Below, one piece after another: positions 46,004 through 55,311 of a DNA stretch of 64,000 bases. Under the pieces are notes generated by a model, which was not told the DNA's origin, did no database searches, and saw only the letters and a program-made list of their open reading frames with translations. Made by a program: the position numbers and the translations under genes. The number at the start of each line of letters is the position of its first letter. Position 1 is the stretch's first letter. This DNA is from Pandoraea vervacti (lineage in GTDB: Bacteria > Pseudomonadota > Gammaproteobacteria > Burkholderiales > Burkholderiaceae): the NCBI RefSeq assembly GCF_000934605.2, contig NZ_CP010897.2:1116001-1180000 (forward strand), written 5' to 3'.

Positions 46004-47056
46004 TTACTGCGCCAGCGCGGAACCGGGCGCGCGTTGCGCATCCAGTGCGAACCGCACGGTGTTCTGCGCCGTACACATGGCGTCGGAAAGCAGCGCGTCG
46101 GCAGCGTCGGCGGCGTCGGTGCCGCGCGAGCGCCCTCGGTTGGCGTGTGAGTGGTTGGGCTGGGCCATCATGTCCTTCAGACACGTCTGGCCCGACTGCA
46201 CACAACGGTTCAGGATGGCGTCGTAAAGGTCAGGGGCGACATCGGCGTAATACTTCACCGGCACCCATTCGCTCGGTTTTGCGAGCGCCTCGTACTTGTC
46301 ACGCGAGAGGTTTTCGCCTTTCGCTTTCACCTGCCTGACCCAAGCGTCAAACTCGTCCGCCGTCATGCCGTGAAACTTGAAGCGCATGCCCGAGAAGCCC
46401 GCGCCACTGTAGTTCGCGGAGAAGCCGTCGTACACGCCGGGCTTGTTGATGACCGCGTGCAGCTTCGTCTCCATGCCCGGCATGGCGTAGATCTGACCGG
46501 CGAGTGCCGGCACGAAGAAGGAGTTCATCATCGTGGTCGAGGTCAGCTCGAAGCGAATCGGCCTGTCCACGGGCGCGGCCAGTTCATTGACGGTCGCAAT
46601 GCCCTGATCCGGATAAAAGAACAGCCACTTCCAGTCCATCGCGACCACTTGCACGGTGAGCGGGCGCGTGTCGGGCGGTATGTCGCGTCTGGCGTCGATG
46701 CGCTCGAGCGGACGGTAGGGGTCGAGCTTGTGCGTGCTGACCCACGTGAGTGCGCCGAGCGCAATGATGATGAGCAGCGGGGCTGCCCAGATCAGCAGTT
46801 CGAGCAGCGTCGAGTGATCCCACTCCGGGGTGTAGACGGCGTTCTTGTTCGATGCCCGGTATCGCCAGGCGAACAGCAATGTCAGCACGATCACCGGAAC
46901 GATGATCAGCAACATCAGAACGGTGGAAATGATGATGATGTCCCGCTGCCTCACCGCGAGATCCCCCGAAGGCGACATCAGGACGGTATTGCAGCCAGAC
47001 AGCAGCGCGAAGGCGGGGAGTAAAAGTACCCCGCGGCGGAACTTGGGGGAAGTCAT
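46004..47056 (-). CDS. cyoA: Cytochrome bo3 ubiquinol oxidase subunit II
   Basis: 350 residues. A lipoprotein signal ends at Cys 22 (ALLSGC), two membrane helices follow, then the cupredoxin-like domain with DWKWLFFYPDQGIATVNELA and FVPALAGQIYAMPGMETKLH. The CuA ligands are absent, as expected for a quinol oxidase. The C-terminus runs about 50 residues past the conserved end with an Ala/Asp-rich stretch (GTDAADAADALLSDAM), longer than E. coli CyoA. It is the first gene of cyoABCD-SURF1; no cyoE follows in the window. Confidence 0.94.
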   Translation of the reverse strand: MTSPKFRRGVLLLPAFALLSGCNTVLMSPSGDLAVRQRDIIIISTVLMLLIIVPVIVLTLLFAWRYRASNKNAVYTPEWDHSTLLELLIWAAPLLIIIALGALTWVSTHKLDPYRPLERIDARRDIPPDTRPLTVQVVAMDWKWLFFYPDQGIATVNELAAPVDRPIRFELTSTTMMNSFFVPALAGQIYAMPGMETKLHAVINKPGVYDGFSANYSGAGFSGMRFKFHGMTADEFDAWVRQVKAKGENLSRDKYEALAKPSEWVPVKYYADVAPDLYDAILNRCVQSGQTCLKDMMAQPNHSHANRGRSRGTDAADAADALLSDAMCTAQNTVRFALDAQRAPGSALAQ

Positions 47057-47110
47057 GCTGCGATCGATGGAACCGTAGCCTTAGACCGTACCCATCATGG
47101 ACCCCGCATC

Positions 47111-47138
47111 TTGATGCATCAATTTAGGGTAAACCCTA
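47111..47138. promoter_or_regulatory. Two adjacent palindromes between cyoA and an MFS gene
   Basis: TTGATGCATCAA (47111-47122) and TAGGGT-AA-ACCCTA (47125-47138) lie 2 bp apart in the 160-bp divergent gap. The first resembles an FNR/ANR box (TTGAT-N4-ATCAA) but with two central bases instead of four, so it is not a standard site. Both are good candidates for operators controlling the oxidase operon. Confidence 0.5.
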
Positions 47139-47216
47139 TAGCGGTGACTCACGATACCTGCGATGCTTTTCTGGCACGAGTGTCATCGTCATCCCGATCC
47201 GCGAGGGGGTCCGATA

Positions 47217-48548
47217 ATGTCAAGCAGTGCTCATCAATCGCCCACGCCGGGCGTACCCGCCGCGCCGACGGCGCACGATCACGGGAGTAAGTCCCGCATC
47301 GCGCCAGAGGAAATCGCGGTCGGCGTGGTGGTCGGACGCGCCTCCGAGTATTTCGATTTCTTCGTGTTCGGCATTGCCGCCGTCCTCGTCTTTCCTCACG
47401 TTTTCTTCCCATTCGCTGACGGTCTTCACGGCCTGCTGTATTCGTTCACGATCTTCTCCTTCGCGTTTATTTCACGACCGTTCGGCACGGCGCTGTTCAT
47501 GAACGTGCAGCGTCGCTGGGGGCGCAGCGTGAAACTCACGGCGGCGCTGTTCGTGCTCGGCACGGCCACGGCCGGCATGGCCTTTTTGCCGGGCCACGGG
47601 GTGTTGGGCGATCGTGCGATCTGGCTGCTCGCATTCTTCCGCCTGTTGCAGGGTATCGGCTTCGGCGGGTCGTGGGACGGGCTGCCGTCGTTGCTTGCGA
47701 TGAATGCGCCGCCGCAGCGACGCGGCTGGTATTCGATGATGGGGCAATTGGGCGCGCCCATCGGATTCATCATCGCGGCGTCCCTGTTCCTGTTCTTGCA
47801 CTGGAGTCTCGACCCGGACGACTTTCTGACCTGGGGCTGGCGTTACCCGTTCTATGTCGCGTTTGCCGTGAACGTGGTGGCGCTCTTTGCACGGTTGCGG
47901 CTGGTCGTGACGCACGAGTACACGGCCATGCTCGAAGAGGGGCAACTGGAGCCGATCAGCACGCGGGAGATGGTGCGCTCGCAGGGCTACAACATCTTTC
48001 TCGGCGCCTTCGCCGCGCTCGCGAGCTACGCGCTGTTCCATCTGGTGACAGTGTTCCCGCTGTCGTGGATTTCGCTGCAAAATACGCAGGACCTCAATAG
48101 TGTGCTGATCGTGCAGCTATGCGGGGCGGTGGTCGCGATTATCTGCACGGTGATCTCGGGGCGCATTGCCGATCGCATTGGCCGGCGGACCACTTTGGGG
48201 CTTTTCGCGATCTTCATTGCCGTTTTCGCCCTGTTCGCGCCGTTCCTGATGGGCGGCGGGTCGGCCCAGCAGGACATCTTCATTCTGGTCGGCTTCGGCC
48301 TGCTCGGCCTCTCTTACGGGCAGGCCGCAGGCACGGTGACGTCGAATTTCGAGCAACGCTTCCGTTACACCGGCGCGGCGCTCACGACCGACTTCGCGTG
48401 GTTGTTCGGGGCCGCATTCGCACCGCTCGTCGCGCTCGGATTGTCGGCAGAATTCGGGCTGATCGCCGTGAGCGGCTATCTGCTTTCCGGGGCGGTCTGC
48501 ACGTTGCTGGCGCTGCGCATCAACAAGGCGCTCGAAACGAAAGACTGA
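47217..48548 (+). CDS. MFS transporter, MHS-like family
   Basis: 443 residues from ATG 47217, with GAGGGGG upstream. Twelve membrane segments are apparent; VGRASEYFDFFVFGIAAVLV at the start and FRLLQGIGFGGSWDG are MHS-family features. The usual motif A after helix 2 is altered (VQRRWGRSVKLT in place of GxLxDRxGRR), while the second copy, ISGRIADRIGRRTTLG, is normal. It imports an unidentified carboxylate or similar compound. Divergent from cyoA; a functional link is not evident. Confidence 0.85.
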   Translation: MSSSAHQSPTPGVPAAPTAHDHGSKSRIAPEEIAVGVVVGRASEYFDFFVFGIAAVLVFPHVFFPFADGLHGLLYSFTIFSFAFISRPFGTALFMNVQRRWGRSVKLTAALFVLGTATAGMAFLPGHGVLGDRAIWLLAFFRLLQGIGFGGSWDGLPSLLAMNAPPQRRGWYSMMGQLGAPIGFIIAASLFLFLHWSLDPDDFLTWGWRYPFYVAFAVNVVALFARLRLVVTHEYTAMLEEGQLEPISTREMVRSQGYNIFLGAFAALASYALFHLVTVFPLSWISLQNTQDLNSVLIVQLCGAVVAIICTVISGRIADRIGRRTTLGLFAIFIAVFALFAPFLMGGGSAQQDIFILVGFGLLGLSYGQAAGTVTSNFEQRFRYTGAALTTDFAWLFGAAFAPLVALGLSAEFGLIAVSGYLLSGAVCTLLALRINKALETKD

Positions 48549-48574
48549 TTTTCTGCATGACGTTGTATGCCACC

Positions 48575-48600
48575 AACGGCGCGAGAATGTTCGCGCCGTT
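48575..48600. terminator. Hairpin between convergent genes
   Basis: AACGGCGCGA and TCGCGCCGTT form a perfect 10-bp stem with a 6-base loop 27 bp after the MFS stop and just beyond the LysR gene end. There is no clear T-run, so it is a weak terminator candidate for either strand. Confidence 0.45.
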
Positions 48601-48626
48601 GTCACGTCTGTGACTTGTGGCTTTGC

Positions 48627-49496
48627 TCATACCTCGTGGAGCATGCCGACAATGGCCTCGGTGATGTCGCGTGTGCGCGAATCGTGCTCGCGATGAATCA
48701 TGCCGACCGTGCGCAGCAAAGGGGGCTCGGCGATCGGCACGATGCGAAGCAGGGGGTCGGACTGCCAGTCGCCACGGTGCAGCAACGGCAGCACGCAGAC
48801 GCCGACGTTCTTGCGTACGAGCGCCACGATCGTTTCGATGGAGTTGAGTTCGAGATATTCCGTCACGCTCAGTTTCGCTGCGCGTAACGCCTGCTCGACG
48901 ACCAGTCCCGTGCGAACGCGACGGTCGAAACGCAGGAAGGCAGCGTTGTCGAGAATGCGTTGCGGATCGGACTCGGTGATGTCGCGGTTCACGACCATGA
49001 CCATCGGTTCAGTGTAGAGCGGCGTCCACACCAGACCGTCCGCGCGGGCATCGTCGGCGCGTGCCACGACCGCAGCGATATCCACTTCACCCTGTTCGAC
49101 GAGATCGGTCAGTTCGTCCGATCGCGCCGACGTCAGGCGCACGTCGAGTCCCGGATGCGCCGTCTTCAGTTCGGCCACGACCAGCGAGAGCGCGCCGATG
49201 ACCGAGACCACCGCGCCGATGGTCACGGGCCCCTGCATGGTGGCGGCGGGCGTGGCGGTCAGCTCGGCAGTGAGCGCCAGGATTTGTTCGACGCGAGGAA
49301 ACAGATCGCGCCCCTGCCGCGTGAGGGTGATCTGGCGTGCCCGGCGGTCGAAGAGCCGCTGGCCCACGGCGTCTTCCAGGCCGCGCATCTGCAAGCTCAC
49401 GGCCGCCTGCGTGAGCGCAGCGCGCTCGGCCGCTGCCGCGAACGAACCGGTTTGCGCGACCAGCCGGAAGGTCTTCAGCATGCGCAAGGTGAGCAT
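48627..49496 (-). CDS. LysR family transcriptional regulator
   Basis: 289 residues. The N-terminal helix-turn-helix (LKTFRLVAQTGSFAAAAERA, LTQAAVSLQMRGLEDAVGQR) and the effector domain (about 90-285) are typical. It is divergent from the peptide-type ABC importer operon with an AT-rich gap between, so it is the likely regulator of that operon. The inducer may be a gamma-glutamyl peptide or product thereof; this is inference. Confidence 0.9.
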   Translation of the reverse strand: MLTLRMLKTFRLVAQTGSFAAAAERAALTQAAVSLQMRGLEDAVGQRLFDRRARQITLTRQGRDLFPRVEQILALTAELTATPAATMQGPVTIGAVVSVIGALSLVVAELKTAHPGLDVRLTSARSDELTDLVEQGEVDIAAVVARADDARADGLVWTPLYTEPMVMVVNRDITESDPQRILDNAAFLRFDRRVRTGLVVEQALRAAKLSVTEYLELNSIETIVALVRKNVGVCVLPLLHRGDWQSDPLLRIVPIAEPPLLRTVGMIHREHDSRTRDITEAIVGMLHEV

Positions 49497-49574
49497 CGGA
49501 TAGTTAAAAATAATTTAATTGTGAAAAAGAAATATTAATATTTATTTTTTGTGCGCGGAAGACATAATCGTGTC
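49497..49574. promoter_or_regulatory. AT-rich divergent promoter of LysR gene and ABC importer operon
   Basis: The 78-bp gap is strikingly AT-rich compared with everything around it, with dyad-like runs such as AATATTAATATTTATT. This is the expected place for a LysR-type T-N11-A site and for overlapping promoters. Individual hexamers cannot be assigned with confidence. Confidence 0.5.
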
Positions 49575-50675
49575 ATGCCCATTCCTCATGACCGGATGGC
49601 CCGGCCTGAGGCGAATCGACGCAGCATTGCCGACCCACACAACGCGCTCATGACCATGCCCGCAGACGCTGGGCCGGTGCTCGACGTCACCGGACTGTCG
49701 CTGAAATTCTCGAAGGCGCCCGACGCACCGAACCTGATCGACGGCGTCTCGTTCGCCGTGCATCCCGGCAAGACGCTGTGCATCGTCGGCGAGTCGGGAT
49801 GTGGCAAGAGCGTGACGTCGCTCTCGCTCATGGGGCTGTTGCCCAGTCCGCCGGCGAATGTCGTGGCCGGTCGCGCCATGTTCGAAGGCCGAGACCTGCT
49901 CGCGCTGGATGAACGCGAATTCGCCGATCTGCGCGGCAACCGGCTCGCGATGATCTTTCAGGAGCCGATGACATCGCTCAATCCGTCCTTCACCGTCGGT
50001 CACCAGATCGAGGAGGGCATTCGACGTCATCGCGGACTGGACCGCCGCGCCGCGCGAGCCGAAGCACTCGACATGCTCAAGCGCGTTCGCATTCCCGCGC
50101 CGCAAACCCGGCTGGACAACTATCCGCATGAGCTGTCCGGCGGCATGCGTCAGCGCGTGATGATTGCGATGGCGCTGGCCAACCGTCCCGCGTTGCTCAT
50201 CGCGGATGAACCAACGACAGCGCTCGACGTCACCATTCAGGCGCAGGTGCTCTCTCTCATTCAGACGTTGCAACACGAGACAGGCACGGCCGTGGTGCTC
50301 ATCACCCACGATCTCGGCGTGGTGGCCGAGGTCGCGGACGACGTTGCCGTGATGTACGCCGGGCGGATCGTCGAATATGGCACGGTGAGCGAAATCTTCG
50401 ACGACCCGCAGCACCCGTACACCATCGGGCTGATGGGGGCGATTCCGTCCATCGGCAAGCGCGAAGGCACGCTTGCGACGATTCGCGGCGCCGTGCCGTC
50501 GCCCGAGCGCATGCCCGCCGGCTGCCGCTTTGCGCCGCGATGCCCCTTCGCTGAAGCGCGGTGCACCCGGGAGGTACCCCCGCAGAGAAAGTTGTCCGGC
50601 GCGCACCGTGTTGCCTGCTGGCTTGCGCCGGTGGAAGCGCAGACATCGCCCGTTCGCCAAGCGGTGATCGCATGA
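49575..50675 (+). CDS. Peptide/glutathione-type ABC transporter ATP-binding protein (DppD-like)
   Basis: 366 residues from ATG 49575; ATGs at 49596 and 49650 are also possible and none has a strong ribosome binding site. Walker A GESGCGKSV, signature LSGGMRQRVMIAMAL and Walker B LLIADEPTTALDV are intact. The oligopeptide-specific C-terminus MPAGCRFAPRCPFAEARC carries three Cys that in this family belong to an iron-sulfur cluster site. Its stop overlaps the next ATPase start. Confidence 0.88.
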   Translation: MPIPHDRMARPEANRRSIADPHNALMTMPADAGPVLDVTGLSLKFSKAPDAPNLIDGVSFAVHPGKTLCIVGESGCGKSVTSLSLMGLLPSPPANVVAGRAMFEGRDLLALDEREFADLRGNRLAMIFQEPMTSLNPSFTVGHQIEEGIRRHRGLDRRAARAEALDMLKRVRIPAPQTRLDNYPHELSGGMRQRVMIAMALANRPALLIADEPTTALDVTIQAQVLSLIQTLQHETGTAVVLITHDLGVVAEVADDVAVMYAGRIVEYGTVSEIFDDPQHPYTIGLMGAIPSIGKREGTLATIRGAVPSPERMPAGCRFAPRCPFAEARCTREVPPQRKLSGAHRVACWLAPVEAQTSPVRQAVIA

Positions 50676-51808
50676 GCACGCCCACCCCGATTCTCGAAGC
50701 GCGCGAGCTCACGAAGCACTTCGGCGGCCATCGCGTCGGTTTCTCGCGCGCACCGACCGTGTATGCCGTCAACGGCGTGTCGTTCGCCGTGCAGGCGGGC
50801 GAGACCTTCGCCATCGTGGGAGAGTCCGGCTGCGGCAAGTCGACGCTGGGGCGTCTGCTGTTGCGTCTGCTCGATGCGACACAGGGTGAAGTGCGCTATC
50901 AGGGCGAAGACATCATGACGCTGGGCGCCGGCGCGATGCGACGACTGCGGCGCGAACTCCAGATCATTTTTCAGGATCCGTTTGCCTCGCTCAATCCGAG
51001 CATGACCGTCGGCGGACTGATCGGCGAGCCCATCGCGCTGCACGGCCTGGCGCGCGGGCGCGCGAAGGACGAGCGCGTGGCGGAGCTGCTGCGCACCGTC
51101 GGTCTGCAGCCCGATTACGCGCAGCGGTTCCCGCACGAGTTTTCCGGCGGCCAGCGTCAGCGCATCGGCATTGCGCGCGCGTTGGCCGGTGAGCCGCGCG
51201 TGATCGTCGGCGATGAACCGGTCTCCGCGCTCGACGTCTCCGTGCAGGCGCAGGTCATCAACCTGCTGGAGCGCCTCAAACACGACTTCGGCCTCACGCT
51301 CATCATGGTCGCGCACGATCTGGCGGTGATCCGTCACATGAGCGACCGCGTGGCGGTGATGTACCTCGGCGAGATCGTGGAGTTGGCGAGCGCCGACGCG
51401 CTTTTCGATAACCCGCTGCATCCGTACACGCAGGCGTTGCTTCAGGCGATTCCGGCGAGCCGTCCGCACCTTCGACGCGCGCGTGCCCCGCTGGGTGGCG
51501 AGTTGCCGAGCCCGACCGCGCCGCCGCCGGGATGCCGTTTTCATCCGCGTTGCCCGCACGCGCGCGACGCGTGCCGCGAGCAACGGCCGGTGACCGAAGT
51601 GCTGGTGGACGGACGTCAGATCGCATGCCACTTCTGGCGGGACATCCAGAACGCCGGGGCCAGTCCTGCGCGCGCCACCGCGCCAAGCGAGAAGCTCGGT
51701 GAGCGACTCGCGCTGTATCGCGCGCGTCAGGCGCAGGCCGGCGGCGCTGCCGTCGACACGCTCAGCACCGCAGGCACCATCAGCAACACCAGCGCGACCT
51801 CTGCATAA
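50672..51808 (+). CDS. Peptide/glutathione-type ABC transporter ATP-binding protein (DppF-like)
   Basis: 378 residues; ATG 50672 overlaps the previous stop as ATGA. Walker A GESGCGKST, signature FSGGQRQRIGIARAL, Walker B VIVGDEPVSALDV and the Cys-rich PPGCRFHPRCPHARDAC end are present. The last 50 residues are an Ala/Ser/Thr-rich tail beyond the family's normal end. With the preceding gene it makes the heterodimeric motor. Confidence 0.9.
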   Translation: MSTPTPILEARELTKHFGGHRVGFSRAPTVYAVNGVSFAVQAGETFAIVGESGCGKSTLGRLLLRLLDATQGEVRYQGEDIMTLGAGAMRRLRRELQIIFQDPFASLNPSMTVGGLIGEPIALHGLARGRAKDERVAELLRTVGLQPDYAQRFPHEFSGGQRQRIGIARALAGEPRVIVGDEPVSALDVSVQAQVINLLERLKHDFGLTLIMVAHDLAVIRHMSDRVAVMYLGEIVELASADALFDNPLHPYTQALLQAIPASRPHLRRARAPLGGELPSPTAPPPGCRFHPRCPHARDACREQRPVTEVLVDGRQIACHFWRDIQNAGASPARATAPSEKLGERLALYRARQAQAGGAAVDTLSTAGTISNTSATSA

Positions 51809-51851
51809 CCACACCTTTACAACACCATCACACAGACAAGGGATCCCACGC

Positions 51852-53354
51852 ATGCGCAACGTTCTGCTCGATCTTGTTTTGGCGGCGGCTCTGACGACCG
51901 GGGCAGCCTCGGCCATGGCGCAATCGACGCTGCGCATCGGCCTGCAGGAAGACATCGGTTCGCTCGATCCCGCGCGCAGCTCCCAGGTGGTCGACCGCAT
52001 GGTGCTGCGCTCGCTGTGCAGCTCGCTCGTCGATATCGACACCGACCTGAAGTTCGTGCCGATGCTCGCCACCGCCTGGAACGTGAGTTCGGATAACAAG
52101 ACCTGGACGTTCCGCCTTCGCAAGGGCGTGAAGTTCCACGACGACGAACCCTTCAACGCCGCAGCCGTGAAAGCCAACCTCGATCGCGCACGCAGCATGC
52201 CGGCGAGCAACCGCAAGAGCGAATTGTCGTCGATCGATCACGTGGATGTCGTGGACGACGCGACCGTCAACATCGTACTCAAGACGCCGGACTCGGCGCT
52301 GCTCGCCACGCTGTCCGATCGCGCGGGCATGATGCTCGCGCCGAAGTCGCTCAAGGACGACGCCGCCGTGCAATCGCATCCGGTTTGCTCGGGGCCGTAC
52401 AAGTTCGTGCAGCGTGTGCAGAACGATCGCGTGGTGCTCGAAAAATTCCCGGGCTTCTGGGACGCCGACAAGTTCGCGATCCAGAAGGTCATCTATCTGC
52501 CGATTCCGGATACGACGGTGCGCCTCGCCAACGTGCGCTCGGGCTCGCTCGACATGCTTGAACGCCTGTCCCCGTCCGACGTGAAGTCGGTCAAGCGCGA
52601 CGCGAATCTCACGTTCATCTCGATGGACGGGCTGGGCTACTACGGACTGACGTTCAACGTGGCCGCCAATGCGAACAAGGCGCTGCGAGACAAGCGGGTG
52701 CGGCAGGCGTTCGATCTGTCGATCGATCGCGACGCCATCAATCAGGTGATCGGCGGCGGCATTTTCACCCCGGCGAATCAGGCGTTGCCGCGCTCGGGGC
52801 AGTATTACGACGCGTCGATCAAGACGACGAAGCGCGACGTGGCCAAGGCGAAAGCGCTGCTCAAGTCGGCCGGTTTCGAGAAGGTCGACGTCACGCTGAG
52901 CTTCGGCAACAGCACCGTCTCCAACCAGATGGCGCAGATGCTGCAGGCCATGCTCGCCGAGTCGGGCATTACGCTCAAGCTGCGTCCGATGGACTACGCG
53001 GCGGCGCTCGACGCGGCGCATCGCGGCGACTTCGATGTGCTCTATAACGGCTGGTCGGGACGCGTGGATCCGGACGGCAACCTGCACCAGTTCGTCTCGT
53101 GCAAGGGCAATCTGAACTACGGCCAGTATTGCAATGCGGAAGTCGACAAGCTGCTGGGCGAGGCCCGTGTGAAGTCGACGGTCGCCGAGCGCAAGCCGCT
53201 GTATGACGCCGCGAACAAGATCCTCGCCGAGGACGATCCGATTCTGTATCTGTACGTGCAGCCCTGGCCGTATGTGCTCTCGAAGAAGGTGCAGGGCTTC
53301 GTCGCCTATCCGGACGGCCTCATCCGCCTGCGTGGCGTGAGCCTCAAGGGCTAA
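51852..53354 (+). CDS. ABC transporter substrate-binding protein, family 5 (peptide/glutathione type)
   Basis: 500 residues with a signal peptide ending about residue 23 (SAMA then QSTLRIG). IGLQEDIGSLDPARSSQVVD at the mature start, WTFRLRKGVKFHDDEPFNA, and a C-terminal SGRVDPDGNLHQFVSCKGNL fit the DppA/GsiB group; GsiB-like proteins share the VDPDG segment. AAGGGA precedes the ATG. It captures peptides or glutathione in the periplasm. Confidence 0.9.
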   Translation: MRNVLLDLVLAAALTTGAASAMAQSTLRIGLQEDIGSLDPARSSQVVDRMVLRSLCSSLVDIDTDLKFVPMLATAWNVSSDNKTWTFRLRKGVKFHDDEPFNAAAVKANLDRARSMPASNRKSELSSIDHVDVVDDATVNIVLKTPDSALLATLSDRAGMMLAPKSLKDDAAVQSHPVCSGPYKFVQRVQNDRVVLEKFPGFWDADKFAIQKVIYLPIPDTTVRLANVRSGSLDMLERLSPSDVKSVKRDANLTFISMDGLGYYGLTFNVAANANKALRDKRVRQAFDLSIDRDAINQVIGGGIFTPANQALPRSGQYYDASIKTTKRDVAKAKALLKSAGFEKVDVTLSFGNSTVSNQMAQMLQAMLAESGITLKLRPMDYAAALDAAHRGDFDVLYNGWSGRVDPDGNLHQFVSCKGNLNYGQYCNAEVDKLLGEARVKSTVAERKPLYDAANKILAEDDPILYLYVQPWPYVLSKKVQGFVAYPDGLIRLRGVSLKG

Positions 53355-53367
53355 GGAGAGCGTCGCC

Positions 53368-54312
53368 ATGCTGCGCCTCGTCGCCCATCGCGCGCTGGTT
53401 GCGATTCCCACGCTGATCATCGTGTCGATGATGATCTTCGGGCTTCAGAAGATGTTGCCCGGCGATCCCGTGCTGGCGATGGCCGGGGAAGACCAGAACC
53501 CGCAGGTGATCGCCGCGCTGCGCGAGAAGTATCACCTCGACAAGCCGCTACCCACCCAGTACGCCCTGTGGATCGGTAGTGTGCTGCATGGCGACCTCGG
53601 CAACTCGCTTCGCACCGGTGAGCCCGTGACGTCGCTCATCGCGCAGAAACTGCCCGTCACGCTGCAACTGGCCATGTTCGGGCTGGTGATCGCCATTGGC
53701 ATCGGCATTCCGCTGGGCATCGTGTCGGCGGCCAATCGAGGCCGTGCGATCGATTACGGATCGAACGTGCTGGCGCTCTCGGGCATGTCGATCCCGAACT
53801 TCTGGCTCGGCATTCTGCTGATCTTCCTCGTCTCGGTACGCTGGCAGTGGCTGCCCTCGTCCGGCTACGTACCGCCGGGCGAGGACTTGTGGATGAGCTT
53901 CAAGACCATGGTGATGCCCGCTTTCGTGCTCGGGGCGGCGCTGGGCGCACAACTGATGCGGCACACGCGCAGCGCCATGCTCGGCGTGCTGCGCACCGAT
54001 TACATCCGCACGGCACGCGCCAAAGGCCTGCTGCGCGGCACGGTGGTGCTCAAGCATGCGTTTCGCAACGCCCTGATTCCGATCGTGACGGTGCTGGCGC
54101 TGATCTTCGGTGAATTGCTCGCCGGCGCGGTGCTGACCGAGCAGGTCTTCACGATTCCCGGCTTCGGCAAGCTGGTCGTGGACGCCGTGTTCAACCGCGA
54201 CTACGCCGTGGTGCAGGGCGTGGTGCTGGTCACCGCCGTGAGCTTCATCGTGCTCAATCTGCTGGCCGACGTGCTGTACGTCCTGCTCAACCCGCGCCTG
54301 CGTCGCGCCTGA
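53368..54312 (+). CDS. ABC transporter permease (DppB/GsiC-like)
   Basis: 314 residues, six membrane helices. The start LVAHRALVAIPTLIIVSMMI, GDLGNSLRTGEPV and the EAA loop (DYIRTARAKGLLRGTVVLKH) are typical of first permeases in peptide importers. It follows the binding protein by 13 bp with AAGGAG upstream. Confidence 0.92.
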   Translation: MLRLVAHRALVAIPTLIIVSMMIFGLQKMLPGDPVLAMAGEDQNPQVIAALREKYHLDKPLPTQYALWIGSVLHGDLGNSLRTGEPVTSLIAQKLPVTLQLAMFGLVIAIGIGIPLGIVSAANRGRAIDYGSNVLALSGMSIPNFWLGILLIFLVSVRWQWLPSSGYVPPGEDLWMSFKTMVMPAFVLGAALGAQLMRHTRSAMLGVLRTDYIRTARAKGLLRGTVVLKHAFRNALIPIVTVLALIFGELLAGAVLTEQVFTIPGFGKLVVDAVFNRDYAVVQGVVLVTAVSFIVLNLLADVLYVLLNPRLRRA

Positions 54313-54326
54313 GACATCTTTCGAAC

Positions 54327-55238
54327 ATGGCTGCCATTCAGACCTCATCGACTCCCTCCGGCGCCGCGCCGGCGCCCACTGTGGGAAGCGCGCAGTCCCT
54401 GCCGCGGCGGCGCTACCGGGGGTTACGCAAATTCGCGCGTAACAAGGCGGCTGTCGTGGGCGCGATCATCGTCGCCTTTGCCGTGCTCGTTGCGCTGCTC
54501 GCGCCGTGGATTTCCCCCTACGATCCGATCGCTACCAGCTTCATGACGGTGCGTCAGGCGCCAGGCGCGTTGCACTGGTTCGGCACCGACGAATTGGGGC
54601 GCGACATTCTCGCGCGCATGATCTACGGCGCGCGTGCATCGCTGGCCGCCGGCGTGGTCTCGGTGGGCATCGCAGTGATCGTTGGCGTACCGCTGGGCCT
54701 GCTTGCAGGCTACTTCGGTCGCTGGGTCGACGCCATTGTGTCGCGGCTGGCCGATGCGCTGCTCTCCATCCCGTTCCTGATTCTTGCCATCGCGATGGCG
54801 GCATTTCTCGGCGCGAGCCTCACGAACGCGATGATCGCCATCGGCGTGTCGGCCATGCCGCGTTTCGTACGGCTCGCACGCGCGCAGGCGCTTACCGTCA
54901 AAGCGGAAGACTACGTGGAAGGCGCGCGCGCCATCGGTCTGACGGATGCGCGCATCATCGTGCGCTACATCCTGCCGAACGTGCTGCCGCCGATCATCGT
55001 GCAGGCGAGTCTCACGGTCGCCACCGCGATCATCGCCGAAGCGAGCCTGTCGTTTCTCGGATTGGGGCAACTGCCGCCGCTGCCGTCGTGGGGCTCGATG
55101 CTCAACACGGCGAAGGACTTCGTCGAGCAAGCGCCCTGGATGTCGATTTTTCCCGGTATCGCCATCTTTCTGACGGTACTCGGTTTCAACCTGCTGGGTG
55201 ACGGCCTGCGAGATGCACTGGATCCTCGCGAGCAGTGA
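54327..55238 (+). CDS. ABC transporter permease (DppC/GsiD-like)
   Basis: 303 residues. After a polar N-terminus come LRKFARNKAAVVGAIIVAFA, the conserved HWFGTDELGRDILARMIYGA and the coupling loop DYVEGARAIGLTDARIIVRY. It pairs with the preceding permease to make the channel. Fourteen bp separate the genes. Confidence 0.92.
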   Translation: MAAIQTSSTPSGAAPAPTVGSAQSLPRRRYRGLRKFARNKAAVVGAIIVAFAVLVALLAPWISPYDPIATSFMTVRQAPGALHWFGTDELGRDILARMIYGARASLAAGVVSVGIAVIVGVPLGLLAGYFGRWVDAIVSRLADALLSIPFLILAIAMAAFLGASLTNAMIAIGVSAMPRFVRLARAQALTVKAEDYVEGARAIGLTDARIIVRYILPNVLPPIIVQASLTVATAIIAEASLSFLGLGQLPPLPSWGSMLNTAKDFVEQAPWMSIFPGIAIFLTVLGFNLLGDGLRDALDPREQ

Positions 55239-55311
55239 CGGTCCCAACGGCTTTGCACCATGTCGGCAGCATTATTCCAACCACGATAAATAAAGGACAA
55301 CAGCGACTCCC

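Noticed and set aside
43792..46338. 848-residue open frame on the plus strand opposite cyoB/cyoC/cyoA
   Set aside because: It is the antisense of well-conserved oxidase genes; the length follows from high-GC codon bias and the translation is rich in His, Arg and Glu with no fold.
47111..47122. FNR/ANR box upstream of cyoA
   Set aside because: The central spacing is two bases, not four, so it is reported only as a palindrome of unknown binder.
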